23,795 nucleotides of DNA from a virus, in IMG/VR virus record IMGVR_UViG_3300031857_001395, positions 1-23,795 of that record; one strand, written 5' to 3'. A model generated the notes under the pieces. The model did not search any database. It was not told the DNA's origin and saw only the letters and a list, made by a program, of their open reading frames with translations. The stretch's first letter is position 1. Every line of letters starts with the position of its first letter. Made by a program: the position numbers and the translations under genes. Positions 1 through 5,365 of this stretch are shown one piece after another.

Positions 1-94
1 CATGATCAACTACAAACTGATGACCTTTGTACGCATCAAAATAGGGAGCGTAGGGCTGTGTAAAAACTTTGGGATGAAACTGGTAGATTTTCAT
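1..94 (-). CDS. Hypothetical protein, partial (C-terminus beyond window)
   Basis: An open frame starts at ATG 94 and runs leftward off the window, with 31 codons visible (begins MKIYQFHPKVFTQPY). The start was chosen because a strong Shine-Dalgarno AGGAGAG lies just upstream. An in-frame upstream ATG exists near 139 but has no ribosome site. The visible part is rich in Tyr, Phe and His. I do not recognise a family. It probably shares the transcript of the small membrane gene at 251-394, from the early promoter at 441-469. Confidence 0.6.
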   Translation of the reverse strand, partial: MKIYQFHPKVFTQPYAPYFDAYKGHQFVVDH

Positions 95-250
95 TTCTCT
101 CCTGATCTTGTTCCCACATCTACGGATGGCAATAGCCATTGTAAAGGGTTGTTCACAAGTTTACAATCTAACTGCAACCAACGTCGAAACGGTTTTCCAT
201 TAAACGTGTTTCAGTTTAACAGTCCACTCTGTGGGAAGTTGTTTAAAGTA

Positions 251-394
251 TTACTTCAAAATCAACGACAATGCCCAAATCCCCATCACAAAGAACAGGA
301 ACTTGATTGCAAAATTGTACCATTCACGCCTGGTCCAAACGAAGGACAACAGGAAGAACAACATCATACTAACGAATTCAAAATTTGTGTGCAT
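251..394 (-). CDS. Micro-membrane protein, 47 aa
   Basis: This small leftward ORF starts at ATG 394 and stops with TAA at 251. It has two very hydrophobic stretches (about residues 10-19, MMLFFLLSFV, and 29-45, ending WALSLILK) separated by a charged WTRREWYN segment, which predicts a two-span or hairpin inner-membrane peptide. It is the first gene after the early promoter at 441-469. An internal in-frame ATG at 367 could be the real start and would still keep the membrane segments. The ribosome site is weak (AAAGA). It resembles in style the other tiny membrane genes at 475-573 and 19167-19229. Function unknown; phage early membrane peptides often modulate host envelope or superinfection, but nothing here shows that. 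Confidence 0.55.
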   Translation of the reverse strand: MHTNFEFVSMMLFFLLSFVWTRREWYNFAIKFLFFVMGIWALSLILK

Positions 395-440
395 TGTGTG
401 TCTTTAACCTTTTTTTGTTTTTTACTTCTGCTACTCTTTT

Positions 441-469
441 ATTATAGCAAACGCTGTTGAGGTTGTCAA
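441..469 (-). promoter_or_regulatory. Early sigma70-type promoter
   Basis: On the minus strand -35 TTGACA (469-464), a 17-bp spacer and -10 TATAAT (446-441) form a perfect consensus. It is followed by the AAAAGAGTA sequence found after most early promoters in this window. It drives the genes at 251-394 and 1-94. Confidence 0.9.
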
Positions 470-474
470 CCTGG

Positions 475-573
475 CTATTCGCCTTCAAAAAAATGTTGGA
501 GGGTCCTAACCATTAAAGCAACAACTGCAATGAATAGGAAAAATTTTCCAAGTTCGATTAACTCATTAAGCAT
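475..573 (-). CDS. Micro-membrane protein, 32 aa
   Basis: ATG 573 has a good ribosome site (AAGGAGACAAC) and sits directly behind the early promoter at 603-631. The stop is TAG at 475. The peptide has a short acidic N-terminus (MLNELIELGK), one hydrophobic helix (about residues 11-22, FFLFIAVVALMV) and a polar tail ending FFEGE, so it should be a single-pass membrane peptide. It is too short for normal gene callers, but the promoter plus Shine-Dalgarno make it credible. Family and function unknown. Confidence 0.65.
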   Translation of the reverse strand: MLNELIELGKFFLFIAVVALMVRTLQHFFEGE

Positions 574-593
574 GTTGTCTCCTTGCTTTCTGC

Positions 594-648
594 TACTCTT
601 TTAGTATAGCAAACGGCACAATCTCAGTCAACCATTTGCAAAACTTTA
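594..648. repeat. 55-bp direct repeat copy 1 (intergenic promoter cassette)
   Basis: These 55 bp are identical to 981-1035 and contain the whole early promoter plus about 17 bp beyond the -35. The two copies flank the gene at 669-968. Such repeats allow exchange of the gene between them by homologous recombination. Confidence 0.95.
603..631 (-). promoter_or_regulatory. Early sigma70-type promoter
   Basis: Minus strand -35 TTGACT (631-626), 17-bp spacer, -10 TATACT (608-603), then AAAAGAGTA. It serves the 32-aa membrane gene. Confidence 0.9.
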
Positions 649-668
649 ACTGCTTTGTTTTCAACAAC

Positions 669-968
669 TTAGTCGTTTTCAGCCAGCTGCTGGAAACGGT
701 TTTCAATGGCGCGGTCCTTGCGCTTGAGGTAACGACGGACGGCAGCCTTGTGTTTGGGGCGGCAGTAGCCGCGGTCGTTGTGAACAATCTTGCCCTCATT
801 GAGGTTGACGCCCGGACGGCCATCAGCGTAAGAAACAATGTGGTCCTTGTAGCGAGGGCAAGCACCTTCGCCGCGAGGAATACGGCCAACGCGGCTGCGA
901 CGACCCTGTTCTTTAATGTCGCCCACATCAGGAAATTCATAAAACTTGATGTTGTTGTAAGCTTGCAT
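669..968 (-). CDS. Hypothetical basic protein, 99 aa
   Basis: ATG 968 follows a ribosome site (AAAGGAAAACACG) and an early promoter at 990-1018; the TAA stop is at 669. The protein is strongly basic, with an RRSRVGRIPRGEGACPRYKD segment and a C-terminal lysine/arginine-rich helix (about residues 72-95), suggesting nucleic-acid binding. It has two cysteines (about residues 37 and 69) but no clear zinc site. I do not recognise the family. The gene sits alone between two copies of a 55-bp repeat. The 19 bp covering its stop (653-671) recur at the stop of the gene at 20264-20689, which suggests shuffling of gene-end plus promoter segments. Confidence 0.8.
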   Translation of the reverse strand: MQAYNNIKFYEFPDVGDIKEQGRRSRVGRIPRGEGACPRYKDHIVSYADGRPGVNLNEGKIVHNDRGYCRPKHKAAVRRYLKRKDRAIENRFQQLAEND

Positions 969-980
969 CGTGTTTTCCTT

Positions 981-1035
981 TACTCTTTTAGTATAGCAAA
1001 CGGCACAATCTCAGTCAACCATTTGCAAAACTTTA
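981..1035. repeat. 55-bp direct repeat copy 2 (intergenic promoter cassette)
   Basis: Identical to 594-648. It includes the early promoter for the 99-aa gene and overlaps the last three bases (1033-1035) of the ParB-like gene. Confidence 0.95.
990..1018 (-). promoter_or_regulatory. Early sigma70-type promoter
   Basis: Minus strand -35 TTGACT (1018-1013), 17-bp spacer, -10 TATACT (995-990), then AAAAGAGTA. It drives the 99-aa gene. Confidence 0.9.
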
Positions 1036-1365
1036 TTTGGAAACGTCAACCAACAGTGCTTGACATTTTGCACCAAGCACTTGACAAACGGCCTGTCTGG
1101 TGTTACCAGCCATAATCCACATGCCCCGTTTTCCTTTGAGGATTATGGGCATGGGCAGCGTTGCGCCTGTTTGCAAACCCTGCACAATGCGTTGAACGTC
1201 TCTGGGACGTTGATAGCTGCTGACCATATCCTCAATGTCTTCAATGGTGTCGTGTTCAGTCATGTTCTGCACTGCACCAATGGTGTGTGGATCCACCGTG
1301 CGAGCCGTGTCCAATGCTTGGCGGAACTGTTCAACATCAGTAAAAATGGGCCATCTAAAACCCAT
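1033..1365 (-). CDS. ParB/sulfiredoxin-fold domain protein, 110 aa
   Basis: The C-terminal half (about residues 68-107) has the ParB-like pattern: a hydrophobic strand (LPMPIILK), a WIMAGNTRQ turn equivalent to the GHRR/GNTR box of ParB-like domains, then an Ala/Gly helix and a LLVDV strand. Stand-alone ParB-like domains are common in T4-type phages; their roles range from DNA nuclease/partition folds to modification enzymes, so the activity is open. ATG 1365 lies inside the end of the upstream 52-aa gene (11-bp overlap) with no ribosome site, pointing to translational coupling. The N-terminal 60 residues are helical, acidic and unrecognised. Confidence 0.75.
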   Translation of the reverse strand: MGFRWPIFTDVEQFRQALDTARTVDPHTIGAVQNMTEHDTIEDIEDMVSSYQRPRDVQRIVQGLQTGATLPMPIILKGKRGMWIMAGNTRQAVCQVLGAKCQALLVDVSK

Positions 1366-1513
1366 TTGTTTGGCTTTGCAGCTTGCGTTTCAGCTCTTGT
1401 GCATTTTGCTTTTCGCCTGCTGTGGTTGCTGGATCAGCAATCATAGCATCCAGTCCGTCTATTTTACGAAATAGATCAACGGCTGTGACTTCTAGTAGTG
1501 CAGATATTTTCAT
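1355..1513 (-). CDS. Small hypothetical protein, 52 aa
   Basis: ATG 1513 (MKISALLEVTAVDLF) to TAG 1355. The frame is open further upstream to 1576, but that part lies in the tRNA-like RNA at 1525-1666, so the internal ATG was chosen. The start is 11 nt after the 3' end of that RNA and has no Shine-Dalgarno, so translation may begin on an RNA freed by tRNA-type processing. The peptide looks like two amphipathic helices ending in a lysine/glutamine-rich tail. It overlaps the ParB-like gene by 11 bp. Function unknown. Confidence 0.6.
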   Translation of the reverse strand: MKISALLEVTAVDLFRKIDGLDAMIADPATTAGEKQNAQELKRKLQSQTNGF

Positions 1514-1524
1514 GCAGTTATTTA

Positions 1525-1666
1525 TGCTAACCGCAGGATTCGATACCTGCTCCAGTTTGCGCTCGGCCCCGCACAAACCAGCCTATGGCTATGTCTCACA
1601 TCCTCTAGCCTTCGACTTTGTGAGAGTAGTTCCAACTCTAAGTGTGTCCTTCCACACCGGGTTAGC
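1525..1666 (-). ncRNA. 142-nt tRNA-like RNA with large internal insertion
   Basis: The ends pair exactly like a 7-bp tRNA acceptor stem (GCTAACC at 1666-1660, GGTTAGC at 1532-1526) with discriminator A. Inside are a D-arm-like hairpin (GTGT, loop with two GG pairs, ACAC), an AGAGT/ACTCT hairpin with a 7-nt loop, and next to the 3' strand a T-arm-like hairpin (GCAGG/CCTGC) whose loop TATCGAAT is 8 nt instead of 7. Between these lies about 70 nt that fold into further hairpins, including GTTTGTGC/GCGCAAAC. No CCA is encoded. The 7-nt loop TGGAACT lacks U33, so no amino acid is assigned. It is too short and has no tag ORF for tmRNA. Confidence 0.55.
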
Positions 1667-1677
1667 AAATTCAATAA

Positions 1678-1755
1678 TGGTCGGGATGACCGGATTTGAA
1701 CCGATGACCTTCTGTCCCCCAGACAGACGCTCTAGCCAAGCTGAGCCACATCCCG
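1678..1755 (-). tRNA. tRNA-Pro(GGG)
   Basis: Full cloverleaf: acceptor CGGGATG/CATCCCG, discriminator A, CCA encoded, anticodon loop CTGGGGG, T-loop TTCAAAT. Normal short variable loop. First canonical tRNA 5' of the 142-nt RNA. Confidence 0.95.
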
Positions 1756-1764
1756 TAAAATTTT

Positions 1765-1857
1765 TGGCACCGGTGGAGAGATTCGAACTCTCTAAGTTAC
1801 TTGTTATTCACACTGGTTTTGGAGACCAGCCCAACCCTCCAGCGTTGGCGCACCGAT
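1765..1857 (-). tRNA. tRNA-Trp(CCA) with long variable region
   Basis: Acceptor ATCGGTG/CACCGGT, discriminator G (as in bacterial Trp tRNA), CCA encoded. Anticodon stem CTGGT/ACCAG with loop CTCCAAA, T-arm GAGAG/CTCTC. The variable region is about 20 nt where Trp tRNAs normally have about 5, giving a 93-nt gene. Confidence 0.9.
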
Positions 1858-1864
1858 AAAAACT

Positions 1865-1940
1865 TGGCAGCCGGACTAGGATTTGAACCTAGAACATTCT
1901 GAGTCAGAGTCAGATGATCTACCAATTGATCTATCCGGCT
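1865..1940 (-). tRNA. tRNA-Gln(CTG)
   Basis: Acceptor AGCCGGA/TCCGGCT, discriminator G, CCA encoded, anticodon stem TCTGA/TCAGA with loop CTCTGAC, normal 5-nt variable loop, T-arm CTAGG/CCTAG. Confidence 0.95.
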
Positions 1941-1952
1941 GTAATGAACTAT

Positions 1953-2615
1953 TTACTTAAAACTTATTTTTCTGCCTTCGAACCAACCAACAGGCAAAGG
2001 GTCACTCTTTTTTATCTTCATACTTCTTTTTTCTTCTAACGAAAAAACCCATCTAGTGTTATATTGGCTGTTGCCAGAGCCTTTTTGGTGTACTGATGAA
2101 TTCTTCCCTATTGCGGTTTTTGTTTCTTCAGTATGGTTCTTGCCTTTAAAATAACCCTCATGACCTTTCAATGATTTTGAAATTTTTTCATTAATGCTTT
2201 TAGCATAATTAGGGTCATTCTGTCTTCGTATAGTCTGAGTTTGCCTACCTCTTATAAAATTGTCCTTAACATTTGGTGTTGATCCGTTATTTCCGTAAAT
2301 ATTTTTACCAGTAGTGTTTACAAAGTCCCAGCCACCTTGACCACCTTGACCACCTTGTTTTAGGTTGTAAGTATTTTGATCAGCAACAAATTGCTCATTA
2401 ACAATTTCACGTTCTTTAGCTGACATGTCTGTTGCATTGTCAAAAATATATAGTATTTCTTTTTCGAAGTTCTCTATACCATACTTGTTTTGAGAATAAG
2501 TTAAATGTTTTCCAGAACCCATGTAACCATCATTGATGTCTTTTGTTTTATGACATCCAATGTAGACTTTATTGTTAATTTTGTTTGTAACTTTGTAAAC
2601 GGTATAATACATCAT
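1953..2615 (-). CDS. GIY-YIG homing endonuclease, 220 aa
   Basis: The N-terminus carries the GIY-YIG signature (TVY at residues 5-7, VYIG at 17-20), then the conserved KYGIENF segment leading to the acidic ENFEKEIL region expected to hold the catalytic Glu. The C-terminal part has Gly/Lys-rich NUMOD3-like DNA-binding repeats and ends with the NTRWVFS..GW pattern common in phage Seg-type endonucleases. These enzymes cut related tRNA or gene loci and spread their own gene. It sits between tRNA-Gln and tRNA-Asn, is AT-richer than its neighbours, and has a perfect late box TATAAATA five bases before ATG, with no Shine-Dalgarno. The second ATG (2612) is an alternative start. Confidence 0.93.
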   Translation of the reverse strand: MMYYTVYKVTNKINNKVYIGCHKTKDINDGYMGSGKHLTYSQNKYGIENFEKEILYIFDNATDMSAKEREIVNEQFVADQNTYNLKQGGQGGQGGWDFVNTTGKNIYGNNGSTPNVKDNFIRGRQTQTIRRQNDPNYAKSINEKISKSLKGHEGYFKGKNHTEETKTAIGKNSSVHQKGSGNSQYNTRWVFSLEEKRSMKIKKSDPLPVGWFEGRKISFK

Positions 2616-2620
2616 ACTTG

Positions 2621-2628
2621 TATTTATA
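2621..2628 (-). promoter_or_regulatory. T4-type late promoter TATAAATA
   Basis: Perfect TATAAATA on the minus strand, 5 nt before ATG 2615. In T4 late promoters this box spans -13 to -6, so the A of ATG would be +1 (leaderless). Confidence 0.85.
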
Positions 2629-2654
2629 CCGGTTCGAGACTTTAAAATTTTAAT

Positions 2655-2678
2655 TGGGGTATAATTTCTTATACCCCA
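2655..2678. other. 10-bp inverted repeat hairpin after tRNA-Asn
   Basis: A perfect 10-bp stem (TGGGGTATAA/TTATACCCCA) with 4-nt loop lies between the tRNA-Asn 3' end and the endonuclease promoter. It is followed on the minus strand by an A/T-rich stretch (AATTAAAATTTT), not a pure U tract, so it is either a weak terminator or a processing/RNA-stability hairpin. Confidence 0.6.
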
Positions 2679-2682
2679 GATG

Positions 2683-2770
2683 CTCCGGGGGTAGGACTCG
2701 AACCTACGATGGGAGATAAACTCCTCCTGATTAACAGTCAGGCGCCTGCTACCAACTCGGCGACCCCGGA
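2683..2770 (-). tRNA. tRNA-Asn(GTT) with extra variable arm
   Basis: Acceptor TCCGGGG/CCCCGGA, discriminator G, anticodon stem CCTGA/TCAGG with loop CTGTTAA, T-arm GTAGG/CCTAC. The variable region is 18 nt and forms a stem (GGAG/CTCC), like a class II tRNA, which is abnormal for Asn. No CCA is encoded (GCA follows). Confidence 0.9.
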
Positions 2771-2779
2771 ATGAAACTT

Positions 2780-2857
2780 TGGCGTCGATGACGGGGATCG
2801 AACCCGTGTATGACCTGAGTGAAAGTCAGGTGGCTTAACCAACTTGCCAACATCGAC
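2780..2857 (-). tRNA. tRNA-Glu(TTC)
   Basis: Acceptor GTCGATG/CATCGAC, discriminator G, CCA encoded, anticodon loop CTTTCAC, T-loop TTCGATC, normal variable loop. Confidence 0.94.
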
Positions 2858-2870
2858 GAAACTTTGAAAG

Positions 2871-2908
2871 CAGGAGTGTAGTGGCTTAACCAATTTGCCT
2901 ACACCCAC
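2871..2908 (-). pseudogene. tRNA 5'-half remnant
   Basis: Acceptor-like GTGGGTG, TA, and a good D-arm (GGC, loop with TTGG, GCC) followed by the start of an anticodon stem (CTACA). The sequence then stops matching a tRNA and runs into tRNA-Glu. No matching 3' half (CACCCAC) was found. Confidence 0.65.
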
Positions 2909-2929
2909 TTATAATTCTTTAAAACTTGA

Positions 2930-3020
2930 TCCTGGGAGCGGACCTTGAACCCGCATCAGTTAGCTTTGAACTAGCACCCAATTAGTGCCCTGGTTTTTGC
3001 CATTGTTAAACTACCCCAGA
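2930..3020 (-). tRNA. tRNA-like gene, anticodon uncertain, with extra hairpin
   Basis: Acceptor TCTGGGG/TCCCAGG (two wobble pairs), discriminator A, D-arm GTTT/AAAC with ATGGC in the loop, T-arm GCGGG/TCCGC with TTCAAGG. Between D and T arms there are two hairpins: GGCAC/GTGCT with loop TAATTGG (A at position 33), and GCTAG/CTAAC (one mismatch) with loop TTCAAAG, which would read CAA (Leu). So the anticodon cannot be assigned safely. At 91 nt it is about 17 nt too long for class I. No CCA is encoded. Confidence 0.7.
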
Positions 3021-3301
3021 TATTGGATTCTCAAGTTCTGGAACTGTGATTTCACCTTCACCGGCTCGTCTGGTGAAATTAGGAATAGTCACTGTAATCG
3101 ATGATATTCATATTCCCTCAAATTGGCTCCGGGTCACCTTCTCCCGAAATCCCAGGTTACTTGCGCCCACAAATGGTATTTGTGCCTGGCCCGCTGTTTG
3201 TAAGGTATTGAGCCCCCAACTCACTATTCGCTAACAGGACTTTTGTACAGCATCCTGATGGTACTCAATTTTATCTGTGATCGACCTGCTATGATCAATA
3301 A
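3021..3301. other. Gene-free stretch with several RNA hairpins
   Basis: No convincing ORF on either strand. On the minus strand there are perfect or near-perfect hairpins: CACAAAT/ATTTGTG (3-nt loop), ATTTCACC/GGTGAAAT, GGAATA/TATTCC, CAGGA/TCCTG and a longer-range ATTGAG/CTCAAT pair. This is more structure than usual for spacer, so it may be a non-coding RNA or a decayed tRNA/intron segment. No family recognised. Confidence 0.4.
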
Positions 3302-3390
3302 TGGTGGAGCAGGAGTGATTCGAACACTCATACCCGCAAGGGGCGCCCGGGTTACAGCCGGGTACAGACACCAGTCTCTGCAACTGCTCC
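3302..3390 (-). tRNA. tRNA-Tyr(GTA)
   Basis: Acceptor GGAGCAG/CTGCTCC, discriminator A, CCA encoded, anticodon stem CCCGG/CCGGG with loop CTGTAAC. Long class II variable arm, which is normal for bacterial Tyr tRNA. Confidence 0.95.
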
Positions 3391-3408
3391 AAAAATGCTA
3401 AATTAAAA

Positions 3409-3486
3409 TGGTCGGGGCGGCAGGATTCGAACCTGCGACCTTCTGCTCCCAAAGCAGACGCGATAGCCGGGCTACGCTACGCCCCG
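3409..3486 (-). tRNA. tRNA-Pro(TGG)
   Basis: Acceptor CGGGGCG/CGCCCCG, discriminator A, CCA encoded, anticodon stem TCTGC/GCAGA with loop TTTGGGA, T-arm GCAGG/CCTGC. Second proline tRNA of the cluster. Confidence 0.96.
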
Positions 3487-3495
3487 AAAAATTGT

Positions 3496-3574
3496 TGGTG
3501 GAGGTAAAGGGATTTGAACCCTTCTGATATCCGCATTGCAAGTGCGGTAAACACCCCAAGCATTTCCTACCCCC
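3496..3574 (-). tRNA. tRNA-Ala(TGC)
   Basis: Acceptor GGGGGTA/TACCTCC, discriminator A, CCA encoded, anticodon stem CCGCA/TGCGG with loop CTTGCAA, T-arm AAGGG/CCCTT. Its 5' acceptor strand overlaps the end of the HNH gene: the TAG stop of that gene uses acceptor bases. Confidence 0.94.
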
Positions 3575-4415
3575 AAAAATTAATTAGTCCATTTTTGTTC
3601 CATTCATCAATTCTTTGAAGCAACTCATCTAATGTAATGGAACATTTTGTTCTTTTTTTCTGATTTTGATTTTGCAACATTAGTTCACAATTAGCAGGAT
3701 GTTTTATAATGTTGGGAGAAATTTTATTTTTCCATCCCCATTCAACGCTTACTTTGTGATCTCGTGCAACTCCTGTTAGGTTATTACCTCTATTTGAGGC
3801 CTTATACCAACCATGTTCTTGTATTAGGTCTGTATTAAACTCTCCAGGAAAATCTTTTATACTAAACTCAAACTGACATTCTTTTCTGTATTTTCTTTTC
3901 TCGCAAAGATGAGCTCTGCGGCGTTGTCTAGTTTGTAATTTTGCGATTTCTTTACATTCATTTGAGCAAACTCTTCGATGCTTGTGAGCAAAAGAAGTTT
4001 GGCAAACCTTACATTGTTTGAACTTTTGAACAGTCCTCCCTCTTTTTATAAGAGATTCGATTTGACTCTCACTGATTTTTTGTTTTGTCTTGTCTGAATG
4101 AATTCTTGTATTCGAACAAGATCTAGAACAAAAATATTTTTCTTTTAAAGGAAAAGAAAGTTCTGGTTCAATTACCTCAATCGACTTGTTACAGACCAAA
4201 CATGAAACGGTAAACGTGTTCATTTCTCCATTTTTCTTTTCAAAAGCAGCTTTGATTTGTAACTTGTGGCGAGTCTTCCATTCTTCTGTATGGTATTTTC
4301 CATTAAAACCGGAAGAATATTTTGATTTAACTTCAAGTGACCCATGTGCTCGTTCGTAATGAGTATGAATCCCTTTAATTGAAAATTGTTTTTGACAAAC
4401 AATACAGCTGACCAT
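3567..4415 (-). CDS. Zinc-finger HNH homing endonuclease, 282 aa
   Basis: Three Cys-rich zinc-binding elements come first: a C2H2-like finger at residues 4-24 (CIVC...HTHYERAH), CLVC...CSRSC at about 72-103, and CKVC...CSNEC at about 135-157. The C-terminal third has an HNH-type core (RDHKV, then HPANCELM, then NQNQKK, about residues 218-255) like many free-standing phage endonucleases. It should cut tRNA-cluster DNA of related phages. The start has AGGAG and a late box (CATAAATA) upstream. The stop lies inside the 5' acceptor strand of tRNA-Ala, so the mRNA would carry the downstream tRNA and be cut by RNase P at its very end. It is AT-rich compared with its neighbours, in line with mobile origin. 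Confidence 0.92.
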   Translation of the reverse strand: MVSCIVCQKQFSIKGIHTHYERAHGSLEVKSKYSSGFNGKYHTEEWKTRHKLQIKAAFEKKNGEMNTFTVSCLVCNKSIEVIEPELSFPLKEKYFCSRSCSNTRIHSDKTKQKISESQIESLIKRGRTVQKFKQCKVCQTSFAHKHRRVCSNECKEIAKLQTRQRRRAHLCEKRKYRKECQFEFSIKDFPGEFNTDLIQEHGWYKASNRGNNLTGVARDHKVSVEWGWKNKISPNIIKHPANCELMLQNQNQKKRTKCSITLDELLQRIDEWNKNGLINFWG

Positions 4416-4434
4416 TTTAAAAATCTCCTACATT

Positions 4435-4442
4435 TATTTATG
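4435..4442 (-). promoter_or_regulatory. Late promoter-like box CATAAATA
   Basis: One mismatch to TATAAATA, followed by a 19-nt leader with AGGAG before the HNH start at 4415. Confidence 0.6.
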
Positions 4443-4589
4443 CTTGGTGGAGTATTTTTAAAACGAACTCGCTGATTTTTATGTACTAATCTTTGCTATC
4501 TGTTTTGTTCGACTTTTCATCTACTGAACGCTGTGGATAGCACACAGCACATTGTCCACCACTTGCTTATTTAGCAGCCCGGTGTCAAC

Positions 4590-4781
4590 TCAAGCTAAAT
4601 TTTCAAAATATCTCTCTGCGTTGGATTTGAATATGGAAGAATACAACTCGTGCATGTATTCTTTCTGCTGTCTCAGCACCACATAATGTTCAAAGTAAAA
4701 TCCGTTCTTGTACTTAACGTCCAACACCAATTGTGCATTGGCTGTGAAACGAAGCAGCACTGGATAATCTTTTTGCATCAT
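4590..4781 (-). CDS. Hypothetical protein, 63 aa, leaderless
   Basis: ATG 4781 to TGA 4590. A compact alpha/beta-looking small protein with many aromatic residues (YFENLA at the end, NGFYFEHYVV in the middle). No family recognised. The start lies exactly six bases after the -10 box (TAAACT) of an early promoter, so the A of ATG is the predicted +1 and there is no room for a ribosome site. The second codon is also ATG, so translation could begin at either. It sits alone between the HNH gene and a field of tRNA fragments. Confidence 0.7.
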   Translation of the reverse strand: MMQKDYPVLLRFTANAQLVLDVKYKNGFYFEHYVVLRQQKEYMHELYSSIFKSNAERYFENLA

Positions 4782-4787
4782 GTATTT

Positions 4788-4816
4788 AGTTTAGTGCATT
4801 TTTGCATCTTTGTCAA
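4788..4816 (-). promoter_or_regulatory. Early promoter for a leaderless gene
   Basis: Minus strand -35 TTGACA (4816-4811), 17-bp spacer, -10 TAAACT (4793-4788). ATG begins 7 nt downstream of the -10. Confidence 0.8.
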
Positions 4817-4868
4817 CTGTTTTGTGACTTTCGTCGTTCACTGTCTATTGCAGCTTGCAGACACCCTA

Positions 4869-4896
4869 TGGGCCACCGCCTGGGAATTAAACCCAG
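4869..4896 (-). pseudogene. tRNA 3'-half remnant
   Basis: T-stem CTGGG/CCCAG with loop TTTAATT (TTC lost), acceptor 3' strand GCGGTGG, C, then CCA. No 5' half (CCACCGC) lies upstream. Confidence 0.6.
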
Positions 4897-4915
4897 CGCC
4901 ACAAAACAGTTGAAA

Positions 4916-4943
4916 TGGTAGTCCCGAGAGGATTCGAACCTCT
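4916..4943 (-). pseudogene. tRNA 3'-end remnant, duplicate of tRNA-Arg end
   Basis: T-arm AGAGG/CCTCT with loop TTCGAAT, acceptor CGGGACT, A, CCA. It nearly repeats the 3' end of the adjacent tRNA-Arg (4954-4981), so it is likely a relic of unequal recombination. Confidence 0.75.
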
Positions 4944-4953
4944 GAGATTAAAA

Positions 4954-5037
4954 TGGTAGTCCCGGGAGGAATCGAACCTCATGCCGTCCACCTAACTCTA
5001 AGGATCGGTTTAGAAGACCGATGTCAGGCTCGGGACC
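4954..5037 (-). tRNA. tRNA-Arg(TCT), D-arm lost, variable region enlarged
   Basis: Acceptor GGTCCCG/CGGGACT, discriminator A, CCA encoded, anticodon stem TCGGT/ACCGA with loop CTTCTAA, T-loop TTCGATT. Only nine bases (AGCCTGACA) lie between acceptor and anticodon stem, so there is no D-arm. The region after the anticodon stem is about 23 nt and contains AGAGTTAGGTGGAC, which looks like a D-loop segment. Either a rearranged functional tRNA or a damaged gene. Confidence 0.75.
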
Positions 5038-5067
5038 AAAACTTAACTTAAATCTTACTTACGAAAT

Positions 5068-5100
5068 CGTCAATTCTCATTGTAGCTGAGCTACGGAGGC
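5068..5100 (-). pseudogene. tRNA 5'-half remnant
   Basis: Acceptor GCCTCCG, TA, GCTCAG and a partial D-arm, then unrelated sequence. No CGGAGGC 3' strand follows. Confidence 0.6.
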
Positions 5101-5108
5101 AAAAGTGT

Positions 5109-5184
5109 TGGTGCGCCCGCCCGGGTACGATCCGGGGACCCTCTGATTAAAAGTCAGATGCTCTACCAACTGAGCTACGAGCGC
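5109..5184 (-). tRNA. tRNA-Lys(TTT)
   Basis: Acceptor GCGCTCG/CGGGCGC, discriminator A, CCA encoded, anticodon stem TCTGA/TCAGA with loop CTTTTAA, normal variable loop. The T-loop is ATCGTAC (T54 replaced by A). Confidence 0.93.
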
Positions 5185-5260
5185 ATGATGTTGTTTGTAG
5201 CGTCCCTTGCATCGCTTCTTTGGGAGTGATCATGCCCAAACAACAGAGACATGATCGAAA

Positions 5261-5335
5261 TGGTAGGGTGTACGGGATTCGAACCCGTGTCGAGAATTTG
5301 AAGGACTCCAATGCTAACCGCTGCACCAACACCCC
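5261..5335 (-). tRNA. tRNA, anticodon TTC (or TCA), uncertain
   Basis: Good cloverleaf: acceptor GGGGTGT/ACACCCT, D-arm GTGC/GCAT, T-arm ACGGG/CCCGT, discriminator A, CCA encoded. The best-paired anticodon stem (GGAGT/ATTCT) gives loop CCTTCAA, anticodon TTC (Glu) but with C at position 33. Shifting one base gives loop CTTCAAA with U33 and anticodon TCA (UGA-reading) but two mismatches in the stem. Confidence 0.75.
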
Positions 5336-5365
5336 ATAAAAATTGTGGATGATTATCGAGAATTA

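Noticed and set aside
2-460. Long rightward ORF of 152 codons
   Set aside because: It lies antisense to the 251-394 gene, the partial gene at 1-94 and an early promoter, has no ribosome site and reads as low-quality protein.
1525-1666. tmRNA
   Set aside because: Far too short, no tag reading frame, no tmRNA T-arm/acceptor sequence and an anticodon-like hairpin is present.
4568-4588. Further promoter (TTGACA at 4583-4588 and a CTAAATA-like box) before the HNH gene
   Set aside because: No -10 hexamer at 16-18 bp and the late-like box leads into 150 nt without a start; the CATAAATA at 4435 fits better.
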